Below, piece after piece: positions 51,346-60,938 of a stretch of DNA of 64,000 nt. Made by a program: the position numbers and the translations under genes. Source of the stretch: an uncultured Acidobacteriia bacterium (lineage in GTDB: Bacteria; Acidobacteriota; Terriglobia; Bryobacterales; Bryobacteraceae); assembly GCA_903828455.1 (NCBI GenBank), contig CAIKMJ010000008.1:62001-126000 (forward strand), in the 5' to 3' direction. The notes beneath the pieces were generated by a model that had not been told where the DNA came from, did not search any database, and worked only from the letters and a program-made list of their open reading frames with translations. How positions within the stretch are numbered: the stretch's first letter is position 1; every line of letters begins with the position of its first letter.

Positions 51346-52206
51346 CTACAAATTCAACATCTCGCGCAGCCGCTTACTCTGCATCCGGCTCACCGGAATC
51401 TCGGTCGCCTTCTTATCGTCCATCTTCAGCTGGAAGCTCGACTTAAACCACGGCACCACTTCGCGGATCTTATGTATATTCACCACAAACGACCGGTGCG
51501 CCCGCCAGAAAACTCCCGGGTCCAGCGACGCCTGCAACTCCTCCAGCGTCCGGAAATTCGCCTGGCCCTCCGCCTGGCCCGTCACCAGCGTAATCACCCC
51601 GTCGTCGATCGTCGCGTAAATCAACTCCTGCGGATCCACAATCAGATTCCGCGCGCCGCTCTTCAGCAGCAGTTTATTGAAGGATGGCGCAACTCTCGCC
51701 GCCGCCCCCAGCCCGGCGGGCAGGGAAGTGGCTTCGTTTTTTCGTTCCCCCCCCGGTTCCTGCGCCTGCCCCTCCTGCAACGCCTTCTCCGCCAGCAGCC
51801 GCCGCGCCCTCGCCACGGACTCCTCCAGCCGCTCCCGCTCCACCGGCTTCAGAATGTAATCCATCGCCTCCAGCCGGAAAGCCTCCACCGCAAACTGATC
51901 GTAAGCCGTCGAAAAAATCACATGCGGCGGCTCGATCCCTCGCTCCCGCAGCTTCCGCACCACGCTCAGCCCGTCGAGCCCCGGCATCTGTATATCGAGG
52001 AACGCCACCGCCGGCTCCAGCTTTTCAATCGCCTCCAGCGCATCCACGCCATTGGCCACCTGCGCCACCACCTCGACGCCGCCAATCTCGCCCAGCAGAA
52101 AATTCAGCTCATCGCGCGCCAGCTGTTCATCGTCGGCAATAATCGCACTGATTGCCCCAGCGCTGTTCGCGTTGTCCTGCCGGGCCGGTGTCGCGCGGGA
52201 TCGCAT
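51346..52206 (-). CDS. LytTR-family response regulator
   Basis: Two-component transcription regulator of 286 residues. The receiver domain (about 20-135) has acidic D25/D26, phospho-acceptor D71 (AFLDIQMPG), T100 and K120 (YILKPVERERL). The DNA-binding LytTR domain (about 177-286) has IYATIDDGVITLVTG, FWRAHRSFVVNIHKI and VSRMQSKRLREML. The linker includes ERKNEAT (154-160), coded by a copy of the poly-T repeat core from the neighbouring array. ATG at 52206 without Shine-Dalgarno; a TATAAT (52216-52221) sits so close that the mRNA could be leaderless. No histidine kinase gene is adjacent; it diverges from the inositol phosphate synthase gene. Confidence 0.92.
   Translation of the reverse strand: MRSRATPARQDNANSAGAISAIIADDEQLARDELNFLLGEIGGVEVVAQVANGVDALEAIEKLEPAVAFLDIQMPGLDGLSVVRKLRERGIEPPHVIFSTAYDQFAVEAFRLEAMDYILKPVERERLEESVARARRLLAEKALQEGQAQEPGGERKNEATSLPAGLGAAARVAPSFNKLLLKSGARNLIVDPQELIYATIDDGVITLVTGQAEGQANFRTLEELQASLDPGVFWRAHRSFVVNIHKIREVVPWFKSSFQLKMDDKKATEIPVSRMQSKRLREMLNL
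51729..51744 (-). repeat. Copy of the array core inside the LytTR gene
   Basis: TGGCTTCGTTTTTTCG, identical to the core of units A and B of the array about 450 bp away, is embedded in the coding linker between receiver and LytTR domains. It is read through in frame. Confidence 0.85.
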
Positions 52207-52215
52207 GAAGCTGCT

Positions 52216-52221
52216 ATTATA
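52216..52221 (-). promoter_or_regulatory. Putative -10 box of the LytTR gene (leaderless)
   Basis: A perfect TATAAT ends 9 nt before the ATG, predicting a transcript start within a few bases of the start codon. No good -35 is present at 17 bp. Confidence 0.3.
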
Positions 52222-52226
52222 GCGAA

Positions 52227-52255
52227 TTGCGTTAATCCCAGTCCTTTCATACAAT
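52227..52255 (+). promoter_or_regulatory. Putative promoter of the inositol-phosphate synthase gene
   Basis: TTGCGT (52227-52232) and TACAAT (52250-52255) are spaced by exactly 17 bp, about 47 nt before the TTG start. The -10 matches consensus at five of six positions; the -35 at three. Confidence 0.4.
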
Positions 52256-52301
52256 TGCGCAAGCCGCTCCGAAAAGCGGCCTGCCAAAGGAGCTAACTCT
52301 T

Positions 52302-53648
52302 TTGTCCACAACGCACGACGCAGCGCCCCACGAATCGGCGCCCAGTCCTACCATTCAGCCCGCCGATGGCAAGCTCGGCATTCTCATCCCCGGCATGGGG
52401 GCTGTCACCACTACGTTTATTGCTGGTGTCGAAGCCATCCGCCGCGGCATGGCCCAGCCCATCGGCTCGGTGACCCAGCTCAGCACCATCCGGCTCGGTA
52501 AGCGCACCGACAACAACACGCCGAAGATCAAAGACTTCGTGCCCCTCGCCAAACTCGAAGACCTCGTCTTCGGCGGTTGGGACATCTACGAAGCCAACTG
52601 CTACGAGAGCGCCCTCAACGCCGGCGTGCTCGAAAAGACTCTGCTCGATTCCATCAAAGATCCCCTCTCGGCCATCAAGCCCATGCCGGCGGTCTTCGAC
52701 AAGAACTACGTCAAGCGCATCGACGGTCCCAACCAGAAGCCCAAAGGCTCCAAAATGGACCACGCCGAAATGCTCCTCGACGACATCAGGAACTTCAAGG
52801 AACGGACCGGTGCCTCGCGCCTCGCCATGATCTGGTGCGGCTCCACCGAAGTCTTCCATCGCCCCGCCGCCTGCCACCAGACCCTCGACGCCTTTGAAGA
52901 AGGTCTCCGCAAGAGCGACCCGGAAATTTCGCCCAGCCAGATCTACGCCTACGCCGCGCTGAAATCCGGCATCCCGTACGCCAACGGCGCGCCTCACCTC
53001 ACCGTCGACGCCCCGGCCCTCATGGACATGGCGCGCGACCGCAACATCTGTATCGCCGGCAAAGACTTCAAGACCGGCCAGACGCTCATGAAGACCCTCG
53101 TCGCGCCCGGCCTCAAGTCCCGCATGCTCGGCGTCTCCGGCTGGTTCAGCACCAACATCCTCGGCAACCGCGATGGCGAAGTGCTCGACGACCCCGGCTC
53201 CTTCAAGTCCAAAGAAGAGTCCAAGCTCTCGGCGCTCGAAATGATCCTGCAGCCCGACATGTATCCGGAGCTGTACGAACACATCTTCCATAAGGTCCGC
53301 ATCGAGTACTACCCGCCGCGCGGCGACGCCAAGGAAGGCTGGGACAACATCGACATCTTCGGCTGGCTCGGCTATCCCATGCAGATCAAGATCAACTTCC
53401 TCTGCCGCGATTCCATCCTCGCCGCGCCGCTCGTACTCGACATCATGCTCTTCATGGACCTCGCCCAGCGCTCCGGCATGCGCGGCGTTCAGGAGTGGCT
53501 CTCGTTCTTCTTCAAGGCCCCGATGACGGCTCCCGGCCTCTATCCCGAACACGATCTGTTCATTCAGCTCATGAAGCTGAAGAACACGCTGCGCTGGATG
53601 AAGGGCGAACAGCTCATCACGCACCTCGGCCGCGAATACTACGACTAA
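52302..53648 (+). CDS. ino1: Inositol-3-phosphate synthase
   Basis: Converts D-glucose 6-phosphate to 1D-myo-inositol 3-phosphate with enzyme-bound NAD; first step to inositol and inositol lipids. Protein of 448 residues. NAD-binding LGILIPGMGAVTTTFIAGVEAIRRG is near residue 25, followed by FGGWDIYEANCYESA, RLAMIWCGSTEVF, GIPYANGAPHLTVDAPALMDMA, the catalytic lysine region CIAGKDFKTGQTLMKT, and GWFSTNILGNRDG. The length and short form match prokaryotic enzymes. TTG start at 52302 with AGGAG upstream. The end product could be inositol phospholipid, which would be of interest in this phylum. A candidate promoter precedes it. Confidence 0.93.
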   Translation: MSTTHDAAPHESAPSPTIQPADGKLGILIPGMGAVTTTFIAGVEAIRRGMAQPIGSVTQLSTIRLGKRTDNNTPKIKDFVPLAKLEDLVFGGWDIYEANCYESALNAGVLEKTLLDSIKDPLSAIKPMPAVFDKNYVKRIDGPNQKPKGSKMDHAEMLLDDIRNFKERTGASRLAMIWCGSTEVFHRPAACHQTLDAFEEGLRKSDPEISPSQIYAYAALKSGIPYANGAPHLTVDAPALMDMARDRNICIAGKDFKTGQTLMKTLVAPGLKSRMLGVSGWFSTNILGNRDGEVLDDPGSFKSKEESKLSALEMILQPDMYPELYEHIFHKVRIEYYPPRGDAKEGWDNIDIFGWLGYPMQIKINFLCRDSILAAPLVLDIMLFMDLAQRSGMRGVQEWLSFFFKAPMTAPGLYPEHDLFIQLMKLKNTLRWMKGEQLITHLGREYYD

Positions 53649-53674
53649 GGCCGTTCGCCCTGGTCTGGTGACCC

Positions 53675-54679
53675 ATGCGTGTTCTCGTAATCGGCGGGAC
53701 GCTCTTCATCGGCAGGCTGCTCGTGAAACGTCTGCTCGCAGCCGGCCACGAGGTCACGCTCTTACATCGCCGCGCGGAACACCCGTTCGGCCGCAAAGTC
53801 AGGAACGCCGTCGCCGATCGCAATGACGCCGCGGCGGTTCGTTCCGCCCTCGCCGGCCTTCGCTTCGACGCCGTGTACGACATCGCCTACGACTGGGAGC
53901 GCGGCACCACCGCCCCCCAGGTCGAGGCCACCGCGAAAGCCATTCCCGGCGACCTGACTCGCTACATCTTCATGTCGAGCGTGGCCGCCTACGGCGACGG
54001 CCTCAATCACAATGAAGACGATCCGCTGGCGCCGGACAGTCATCCCGACGCCTACGTCCGGAACAAGGCGTCGAGCGAACGGGCGCTCTTCCGCCTCTAT
54101 CACGAACACCGCTTTCCGGTCGTCACGATGCGCCCGCCGTTCGTCTATGGACCGGACAACCCGTTTCATCGCGAGGCCTTTTTCTTCGACCGCCTCCGGC
54201 ACGACCGGCCCATCATCATCCCGGGCGACGGCAACCGGCTGATGCAGTTCGTCTATGTCGACGATCTTGTGAGTGCCTGCTTCAACGCGCTCACCACAGC
54301 CGCCGCGGTCGGAAAGGCCTTCAACGTGGCGGAAGAAAAGCCGGTCACGCAGGTTGAGTTCGTCAACGAACTGGCGCGCGCCGCCGGCAAGACGGCGTCA
54401 CTCGTCCGCGTGCCGAGAGAGATCATCGGCCGCCTTGGCGGCAACGCCTTTGCGCCGCCTTATTACTTCGGCCAGTATCTCGATCTGCCGCCGATTACCG
54501 AAGTCATTGGACGAGTCAAGCGCGTGCTGAACCTGTCCATCACACCCTTCGCCGCCGGCCTGAAAGAAAGCTTCCGGTCGTGGGCGAAACACCCGCACGC
54601 GAACGCACCGGAGTTCAGCTTCGACGATAAGCTGATCGCCGATGCAAAGGAGTCCGCGCGAATAACACCTGGCCCATAA
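53675..54679 (+). CDS. NAD-dependent epimerase/dehydratase family protein
   Basis: Extended SDR of 334 residues. Cofactor motif VLVIGGTLFIGRLLVKRLL (GGTxFIG) is at the N terminus. The characteristic serine/tyrosine/lysine triad appears only partly: FMSSVAAYGDG supplies Ser/Tyr, and AYVRNKASSERAL supplies Tyr and Lys (YxxxK). PPFVYGPDNPFHREAFFFDRL, FVYVDDLVSACF and NVAEEKPVTQVEF are also typical. The family includes UDP-sugar epimerases and RNA-binding homologues (CSP41 type); the GGTLFIG start resembles the latter. It is 26 bp downstream of the inositol-phosphate synthase gene, so it may be co-transcribed. Confidence 0.85.
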   Translation: MRVLVIGGTLFIGRLLVKRLLAAGHEVTLLHRRAEHPFGRKVRNAVADRNDAAAVRSALAGLRFDAVYDIAYDWERGTTAPQVEATAKAIPGDLTRYIFMSSVAAYGDGLNHNEDDPLAPDSHPDAYVRNKASSERALFRLYHEHRFPVVTMRPPFVYGPDNPFHREAFFFDRLRHDRPIIIPGDGNRLMQFVYVDDLVSACFNALTTAAAVGKAFNVAEEKPVTQVEFVNELARAAGKTASLVRVPREIIGRLGGNAFAPPYYFGQYLDLPPITEVIGRVKRVLNLSITPFAAGLKESFRSWAKHPHANAPEFSFDDKLIADAKESARITPGP

Positions 54680-54769
54680 GCCGTATATCGCCCGGATATC
54701 TTCATGTTTTCGGTATTCGAGCATTGCAGTCCGCCATAATTAATGCGATGGATCAGTCGAGGGCCGTCA

Positions 54770-55310
54770 TCGCCTATTTCACGCCTGCTCCAAAGCTCCT
54801 CGACCGTCGTCGCGCCCGGCGAATTGGTTTCGATCTTTGGAACCGGCATCGGGCCCGATACGAGGAACCACCGTTCAGTTCGATGGCGTTCCGGCGCCGA
54901 TTGTCTTCGCGTCGAAGAACCAGGTGAATGCGATCGTCCCGGCCGCCGTGGCCTCAAAGTGCGAGCCCCGGCTTCTTCACCTCCGATGGTTCCGGGACGG
55001 GGCAGGCCGCGGCCATCAATCACGACGGATCGCTGAACCGGCCGTCCCGCCCCGCGGCGCCGGCTTCGGTGATTGTGTTGTACGCCACCGGCGCCGGCAT
55101 CACGAGTCGGCCGGTCGCCGAAGGGCAGGTGATTGACCCCACGCTGTACTATCCCTCTGCGCCGGTGTACGTGCGGGTCGGTAAATTGCCGGCCGAGGTG
55201 CTGTATGCCGGTTCCGCGCCGCAACTCGTCAACGGGTGCTGCAGCTGAATGTTCGATTGCCACGCCGCCGGGCGTGACCATCGCCGTAGCAAGCGGCGCG
55301 GCTTATTTCA
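54770..55310 (+). pseudogene. Decayed TIGR03437 (Solibacter C-terminal) domain
   Basis: Conserved phrases of this domain occur in order but in different frames: VVAPGELVSIFGTGIGP, then FDGVPAPIVFASKNQVNAIV after a shift near 54870. After a second shift near 54955 come GFFTSDGSGTGQAAAINHDG, VIVLYATGAGITS and AEVLYAGSAPQLVNG. VLQLNVRLP follows after a shift near 55238 and PPGVTIAVASGAA after another near 55260. About 40-50 residues of the middle are missing. The upstream part of the original gene is absent, so this is a fragment. It lies between the epimerase and the sulfotransferase genes. The remaining 90 bp before it and 130 bp after hold nothing that I recognise. Confidence 0.85.
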
Positions 55311-55440
55311 GAGCACGCCAGGATAGCAGATCCGGGTGTTCCTGCGTGCACGATGAGGAAAATAGTTTTGGATGGCGCGGAGTTAAAAAAATGATAAAGG
55401 CTTTGCGAAACCTTTCAGTATTCGATGCGTTAATAGAAAT

Positions 55441-56376
55441 GTGAGTGCAAGCGTAACCGTCGATAACGGCAGGACTCGATTTATCGCCGTTCATTATCAC
55501 ATTTTCAAAAATGGTGGTACTACAATTGAAAGCGTATTGCGACGCGAATTCGGTCCCGGGTTCCGAACCCTGCACGGCGCCGCCGGGAATGCCATTCTGA
55601 GCGGTGAAGATCTGGCCGAGTTCCTGCTTGAAAACCCGACGGTGACTGCAGTTTCGAGTCATCATCTTCGATACCCGAAGCCCTCCATTCCGGGAGCGAT
55701 CATTTTCGATTGCTGTTTTTTGCGCCATCCGCTCGACAGACTCGTCTCGGTTTATTCGTACTACCGCAGCATCGATTCGGCAGAACCTCTGAGCCGGCTG
55801 GCGAGGCGGCTCACACAACGTGATTTCATCCGGCAGTTAATGGACGAGTCGCCTCATCAGGTGAGCAATGTTCAGGTCACTCAGTTGGCGCGATCCGGCG
55901 CCTTCTGCCGGCCCGCCAACGAAAAGGACCTGGAGCAGGCGGCGGAGTTCTTTTGCGATTCATCCATAGCCGGGCTCGTTGATATGTTCAGTGAGAGCCT
56001 AGTCGCGGCCGAATATTTCCTGCGGCCGGCATTCCCGGGCATCCGTCTGGACCATATCCCGCAGAATGTTACGCGAGCAACCCGGGTCTATAATCCCGAT
56101 CGGCTGCGGCGTCTGCAGGAGGAATTGGTTGACGAATGGGGCGCCGACTTGTACGAGGCGATCGTCCGACTGAATGAATTCGACCTCGAACTGTATCAGC
56201 GCGCGCAGAGTGAGGTACTTCGGCGGCTGTTTCTGGTGCCCGGATTTCAGGCGCGCGTCGATGACTTCCGGAAGAGGTGCGGTCTGCCGGTTGTACAGGA
56301 GGCGGTGCCGGCCCGGGTCAGGACGAAGAGCGGCCTGGTCGGAATGAAACCGGGCGACGTCACTCTTCGAATTTGA
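55441..56376 (+). CDS. Sulfotransferase family protein
   Basis: PAPS-dependent sulfotransferase-like protein of 311 residues. The 5'-phosphosulfate loop is HYHIFKNGGTTIESVL, related to the K-x-G-T/S loops of Sulfotransfer_2 enzymes. The 3'-phosphate binding motif is CCFLRHPLDRLVSVYSYYRS. The region between (FEFGPGF..., VSSHHLRY) is as in carbohydrate sulfotransferases. It is cytoplasmic and has no membrane helix. GTG start at 55441. The first 100 bp and the upstream 60 bp are more AT-rich than neighbours, and the gene follows a pseudogene, which suggests acquisition or rearrangement. Substrates are unknown; surface polysaccharide is likely for this family. Confidence 0.8.
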   Translation: MSASVTVDNGRTRFIAVHYHIFKNGGTTIESVLRREFGPGFRTLHGAAGNAILSGEDLAEFLLENPTVTAVSSHHLRYPKPSIPGAIIFDCCFLRHPLDRLVSVYSYYRSIDSAEPLSRLARRLTQRDFIRQLMDESPHQVSNVQVTQLARSGAFCRPANEKDLEQAAEFFCDSSIAGLVDMFSESLVAAEYFLRPAFPGIRLDHIPQNVTRATRVYNPDRLRRLQEELVDEWGADLYEAIVRLNEFDLELYQRAQSEVLRRLFLVPGFQARVDDFRKRCGLPVVQEAVPARVRTKSGLVGMKPGDVTLRI

Positions 56377-56585
56377 TTTGACATAATATGTGTTATCGGA
56401 ATCCCTCCGACTCGTGAACCCCTTGATGGAACGAGCCGCGAAGACGTTTCTTTTATAGAACGGGCTGGCTAACGTTCCGTTCGAAGCGGCGGCGGCGACG
56501 AACGCACCACCGCCACCGGAGCGTGGCCTCGTTGAGAATAAACTTTCCAGCGATGGGAAAAATCAAAAAGCCGCAGGCGGCAAAC

Positions 56586-56990
56586 TCACGACTGCAGCGC
56601 TGCTTCGATTCTTACCGATAGCTGCCGCACCGCCGATGACTGCGCGACTGCCTCGGCATAGCGAACCTGGAAATCGTTGCCGGCCGCGTCAGGTTTCAGA
56701 TCCGTAGCCACCTGCAACGCCAGGACGTCCGCTAATGCCTGATCGGCGGTGCTGCGCGGCGCAAGCGCCTCGTCGATCTCCACCACCAGACTCGAAATCG
56801 TCTTCAGCCACGCGAAGTGCTCGTGCCCGATGACGAGCTTGAGATATGCGCCGGGGCTCGGAATCGGCCCGTAGTTCCGCTCGTAGGTGATCCGTTCCCG
56901 ATCGAGCAGCAACTTGTGCTGCTCAAGGAGCAAATCCCGAACGCGGCCAAGCCGTTCCCGAGTAACAGCGCTAATCGGTTCGAGAGACAC
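56586..56990 (-). CDS. Small conserved protein of unknown function
   Basis: Cytoplasmic, mostly helical protein of 134 residues with no signal peptide. VRDLLLEQHKLLLDRERITYERNYGPIPSPGAYLKLVIGHEHFAWL is the striking part, with an H-E-H-F-A-W-L motif. I recognise no family name. Start GTG (56988-56990). It ends 209 bp from the sulfotransferase end in a convergent arrangement; that gap has an AT-rich patch (56377-56400) but no clear terminator. The FKBP gene stops 16 bp upstream of this start on the same strand, so they are probably co-transcribed. Confidence 0.62.
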   Translation of the reverse strand: MSLEPISAVTRERLGRVRDLLLEQHKLLLDRERITYERNYGPIPSPGAYLKLVIGHEHFAWLKTISSLVVEIDEALAPRSTADQALADVLALQVATDLKPDAAGNDFQVRYAEAVAQSSAVRQLSVRIEAALQS

Positions 56991-57006
56991 GGCAGTCGCT
57001 ACCCGG

Positions 57007-57774
57007 CTACTTACCGCGCGTCACGTCCAGCAGTTCGACTTCGAACACCAGCGCCGAGCCGCCCGGAATCCCCGGCGCGCCCTGTTCACCGTAGGCGAGC
57101 GCCGAAGGACAAACCAGCCGCGCCTTGCCGCCAACCTTCATCAGTTGAACGCCTTCGGTCCAGCACTTGATCACGCCGGACAGGATAAACGTAGCCGGCG
57201 TGCCGCGCTTATAGGAGCTGTCAAATTCGGTGCCATCCACCAGCGTGCCGCGATAATTCACTTTCACGTTGTCGGCAGCGCCGGGCGTCGCGCCGGTGCC
57301 GGCACGGAGTTCCTTGTAGATCAGGCCGGACGCCGTCTTCTTCGCACCAGGCTCGGCTGCCGCCTTCGTGAGGAAGGTGGCCGAAGCGGCCTTCTGCCGC
57401 GTTGCCGCCACGGCCGCGCGCGATGTTGCCAGTTGCTGGATCTTCGGTCCCCAGGTCTCAATGTCGACGGCCGGCTTCCCTGCCGCGGCGTCCGTCATCG
57501 CCCGCTTGACGATCTCGAGTTCAGCCGGAGTCAGTTCGAACTGGCCAAGCGAACGGGACACGGAAAGTCCCAGCGCATAAATGATCTTGTCGTTGTCGGT
57601 CATTGCTTTCGCATCACCCGCTTTCGCATCACCCGCGCCGGCAGGCTTGGCGGCGGACGCCGGCGCGGACGCGGCGGGCCTGGTCTGGCTGGCCGGGGCA
57701 GCCGGAGTCGCAGTCTTGGCAGCCGGGGTCTGAGCCCAGGCGGCAGCGGTCAAAAACAGCAGAAAAAAACGCAT
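57007..57774 (-). CDS. FKBP-type peptidyl-prolyl cis-trans isomerase (exported)
   Basis: Periplasmic proline isomerase and chaperone of 255 residues. The signal peptide is very short (about 1-14, ending AWAQ); an ATG at 57813 would give a longer one. An Ala/Pro/Lys linker with a small DAKAG repeat precedes the helical FKBP_N dimerisation domain (about 60-140). The FKBP domain (about 150-250) has VNYRGTLVDGTEFDSSYKRG, FILSGVIKCWTEGVQLMKVGGKARLVCPSALAYGEQG and LVFEVELLDV. The architecture matches Mip/FkpA proteins. In the active-site loop VIKCWTEGV has Cys where many have Gly. Confidence 0.9.
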   Translation of the reverse strand: MRFFLLFLTAAAWAQTPAAKTATPAAPASQTRPAASAPASAAKPAGAGDAKAGDAKAMTDNDKIIYALGLSVSRSLGQFELTPAELEIVKRAMTDAAAGKPAVDIETWGPKIQQLATSRAAVAATRQKAASATFLTKAAAEPGAKKTASGLIYKELRAGTGATPGAADNVKVNYRGTLVDGTEFDSSYKRGTPATFILSGVIKCWTEGVQLMKVGGKARLVCPSALAYGEQGAPGIPGGSALVFEVELLDVTRGK

Positions 57775-57841
57775 CGATCTCACCACCCCATTCGGGGCAA
57801 ATCTCCTGTTCATGCTAGCATTCGCGGATTTTTTCCCGCCG

Positions 57842-59095
57842 CTATTCATAGCGCAGGGCATCCACGGGGTCGAGCCGCGCCGCCTTCATGGCCGGCCAGA
57901 CGCCGAAGAAGAGCCCCACCGCCATGGAGACCAGAAATGCCGTCAGCACCGCCCACGCGGGCACGCTGCTCGGCAACGACGGCACCAGCGCGCCGACCAC
58001 GGTCACGAGCAGCACCGAAACCAGGATGCCGAGCAGACCGCCCGTGCTGGTCAGCGCCATCGCCTCGGCGAGAAACTGACCGATGATGTCCATGCGCCGC
58101 GCCCCGAGCGCCTTGCGGATGCCGATCTCGCGCGTCCGCTCCGTAACGCTCACCAGCATGATGTTCATCACGCCGATCCCGCCCACCAGCAGCCCCAGCC
58201 CCGAGATGGCAATCGCAATCAGGCCGATCAGCCCGGTAATGTTGTCGAACTGCTGAATGATCTGGTCCGGCGTCGAAATGGAAAAATCATCGGAGGCGTC
58301 CGATTTCAGATGGCGCGTGCGGCGCATCAGCGCGCGTACTTCCTCGTAGGCATCCTTGCGCTGCCCGGGCTTTGCCTTTGCCGTGATCATATAGCGGTCC
58401 ACCTGCGGATAGCGCAGCGTGGCCGTACGCAGCGGGATTTCCACCACGATGTCCTCGCCGTTCTCGCCGAAGAAGCCGCCCTTGGCCTTTTCGAACACGC
58501 CCACCACGCTGTACTCGGCGCCATCCATCATGAACGTTTTTCCGACCGCCTTGCCGTCGGGAAACAATGCCTGCGCGGTGTTGAAGCCCAGCACCGCGAC
58601 GTGCGCGGCGCGCTCCTCCTCGCCGGGCGTGATGAAGCGGCCCTGATCGAAGGCGCGCGGCGAAAGCGTCCCTTCGTTCGGCGTGACGCCGATGATGTTC
58701 AGGTTATCGGTCTCAAAGCCCGGCACCTTGGCTGTGATCAGCGTGCCGTTGGTCGAGGGCGGTATGTAGAGTTCGAGGCTCACGTCCTCCACCGTGCTGG
58801 CGAAGCGGCGAATGACGTCGGCGTATTCCGGGCGTATGGCGCGGCGCCTCCGCTCCTTGGGCGCCTCGCGGGTTTGCGTGGGGTCGCCGGAGGTTTTGAA
58901 GATGAAGACATTGTCCGGCCCGAGTTCATCGAAGAAGGTCACCACGCCCGCGCGCAGGCCGGTAAGAAGCGAGGCCACCGTCACCACCGTCGTGATGCCG
59001 ATAACGATGCCGAGGATGGTGAGCAGCGAACGGAAGCGGTTGGTCCAGACCGCCGACATCGCCATGGTGAAGTTTTCGCGCGGGGAAATGTTCAT
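57842..59095 (-). CDS. ABC transporter permease, MacB type (second of a pair)
   Basis: Permease of 417 residues with four membrane helices in the MacB arrangement: one after the N terminus (FRSLLTILGIVIGITTVVTVA), a large periplasmic MacB_PCD domain (about 50-275), and three at the C terminus (FDNITGLIGLIAIAISGLGLLVGGIGVMNIMLVSVTERTREIGIRKALGA and following). It has no ATPase domain. These proteins work by mechanotransmission, moving lipoproteins, antibiotics or peptides with an ATPase and often a periplasmic adaptor. ATG 59095. It follows a homologous permease gene by 17 bp. Confidence 0.9.
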   Translation of the reverse strand: MNISPRENFTMAMSAVWTNRFRSLLTILGIVIGITTVVTVASLLTGLRAGVVTFFDELGPDNVFIFKTSGDPTQTREAPKERRRRAIRPEYADVIRRFASTVEDVSLELYIPPSTNGTLITAKVPGFETDNLNIIGVTPNEGTLSPRAFDQGRFITPGEEERAAHVAVLGFNTAQALFPDGKAVGKTFMMDGAEYSVVGVFEKAKGGFFGENGEDIVVEIPLRTATLRYPQVDRYMITAKAKPGQRKDAYEEVRALMRRTRHLKSDASDDFSISTPDQIIQQFDNITGLIGLIAIAISGLGLLVGGIGVMNIMLVSVTERTREIGIRKALGARRMDIIGQFLAEAMALTSTGGLLGILVSVLLVTVVGALVPSLPSSVPAWAVLTAFLVSMAVGLFFGVWPAMKAARLDPVDALRYE

Positions 59096-59112
59096 CGCCT
59101 GATTCCCTGCCC

Positions 59113-60417
<1,305 letters not shown>

Positions 60418-60490
60418 GTGTTTTCAGCATATCCCAGTTAGAATACGAGTCTGGAGCGTTTCGCGTTCGGAATAACGCGCTGCATACAAA

Positions 60491-60853
60491 ATGGACAACC
60501 GCCTGTTGCGCCCGCTGCTCGTTGTGGAATCGCTGATTGCGATCGTGGCCGTGTTTACGCTGTGGGGCCAGGTGGGCGGTCAGTATCATCTGGACCTCAT
60601 GTTCTGGGCCTGGAAACTGGGGATTGGTCTTGCCGCCGCGGGACTGATTGTGGCGATCACCGCGGCGCTGGTGAAATCGGGCGGCGCAATCACGCGCGGC
60701 GTGCTGCTGCGTAGTTCGCTGCTGCTCATCGTCGCTGTTCTGGCCGGCGTCGTGACTTATTACTACCATCTGAACGAACCGCAGGATTCCGACAGCGACG
60801 ACGATACCGAGCAGACCACGGCGCTGCACCGGCCGGCGGTTCTCCGAACTTAG
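60491..60853 (+). CDS. Small membrane protein of unknown function
   Basis: Membrane protein of 120 residues with three predicted helices (LLRPLLVVESLIAIVAVFTLW, LGIGLAAAGLIVAITAALV, SLLLIVAVLAGVVTYYYHL) and a short acidic C terminus (DSDSDDDTEQ). I recognise no family. It is divergent from the MacB-type permeases by 73 bp and could be regulated with them. Its stop (60853) is immediately followed by the 21-bp repeat array that belongs to the convergent M13 peptidase gene end. Confidence 0.6.
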   Translation: MDNRLLRPLLVVESLIAIVAVFTLWGQVGGQYHLDLMFWAWKLGIGLAAAGLIVAITAALVKSGGAITRGVLLRSSLLLIVAVLAGVVTYYYHLNEPQDSDSDDDTEQTTALHRPAVLRT

Positions 60854-60854
60854 T

Positions 60855-60938
60855 TCGTTACCAGACCCGGCAGGCTCGTTACCAAACCCGGCAGGCTCAT
60901 TACCAGACCCGGCAGGCTCATTACCAAACCCGGCAGGC
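60855..60938 (-). repeat. Four 21-bp tandem copies of the M13 peptidase 3' end with stop codon
   Basis: Units at 60855, 60876, 60897 and 60918 (21 nt each) differ only at two positions. On the minus strand each encodes ACRVW and a stop. The unit at 60918-60938 is the true gene end. The other three occupy the whole convergent intergenic region. Confidence 0.95.

Noticed and set aside
54724-55444. Several small genes between the epimerase and the sulfotransferase
   Set aside because: Their translations are consecutive pieces of one TIGR03437 domain in different frames, hence a pseudogene.
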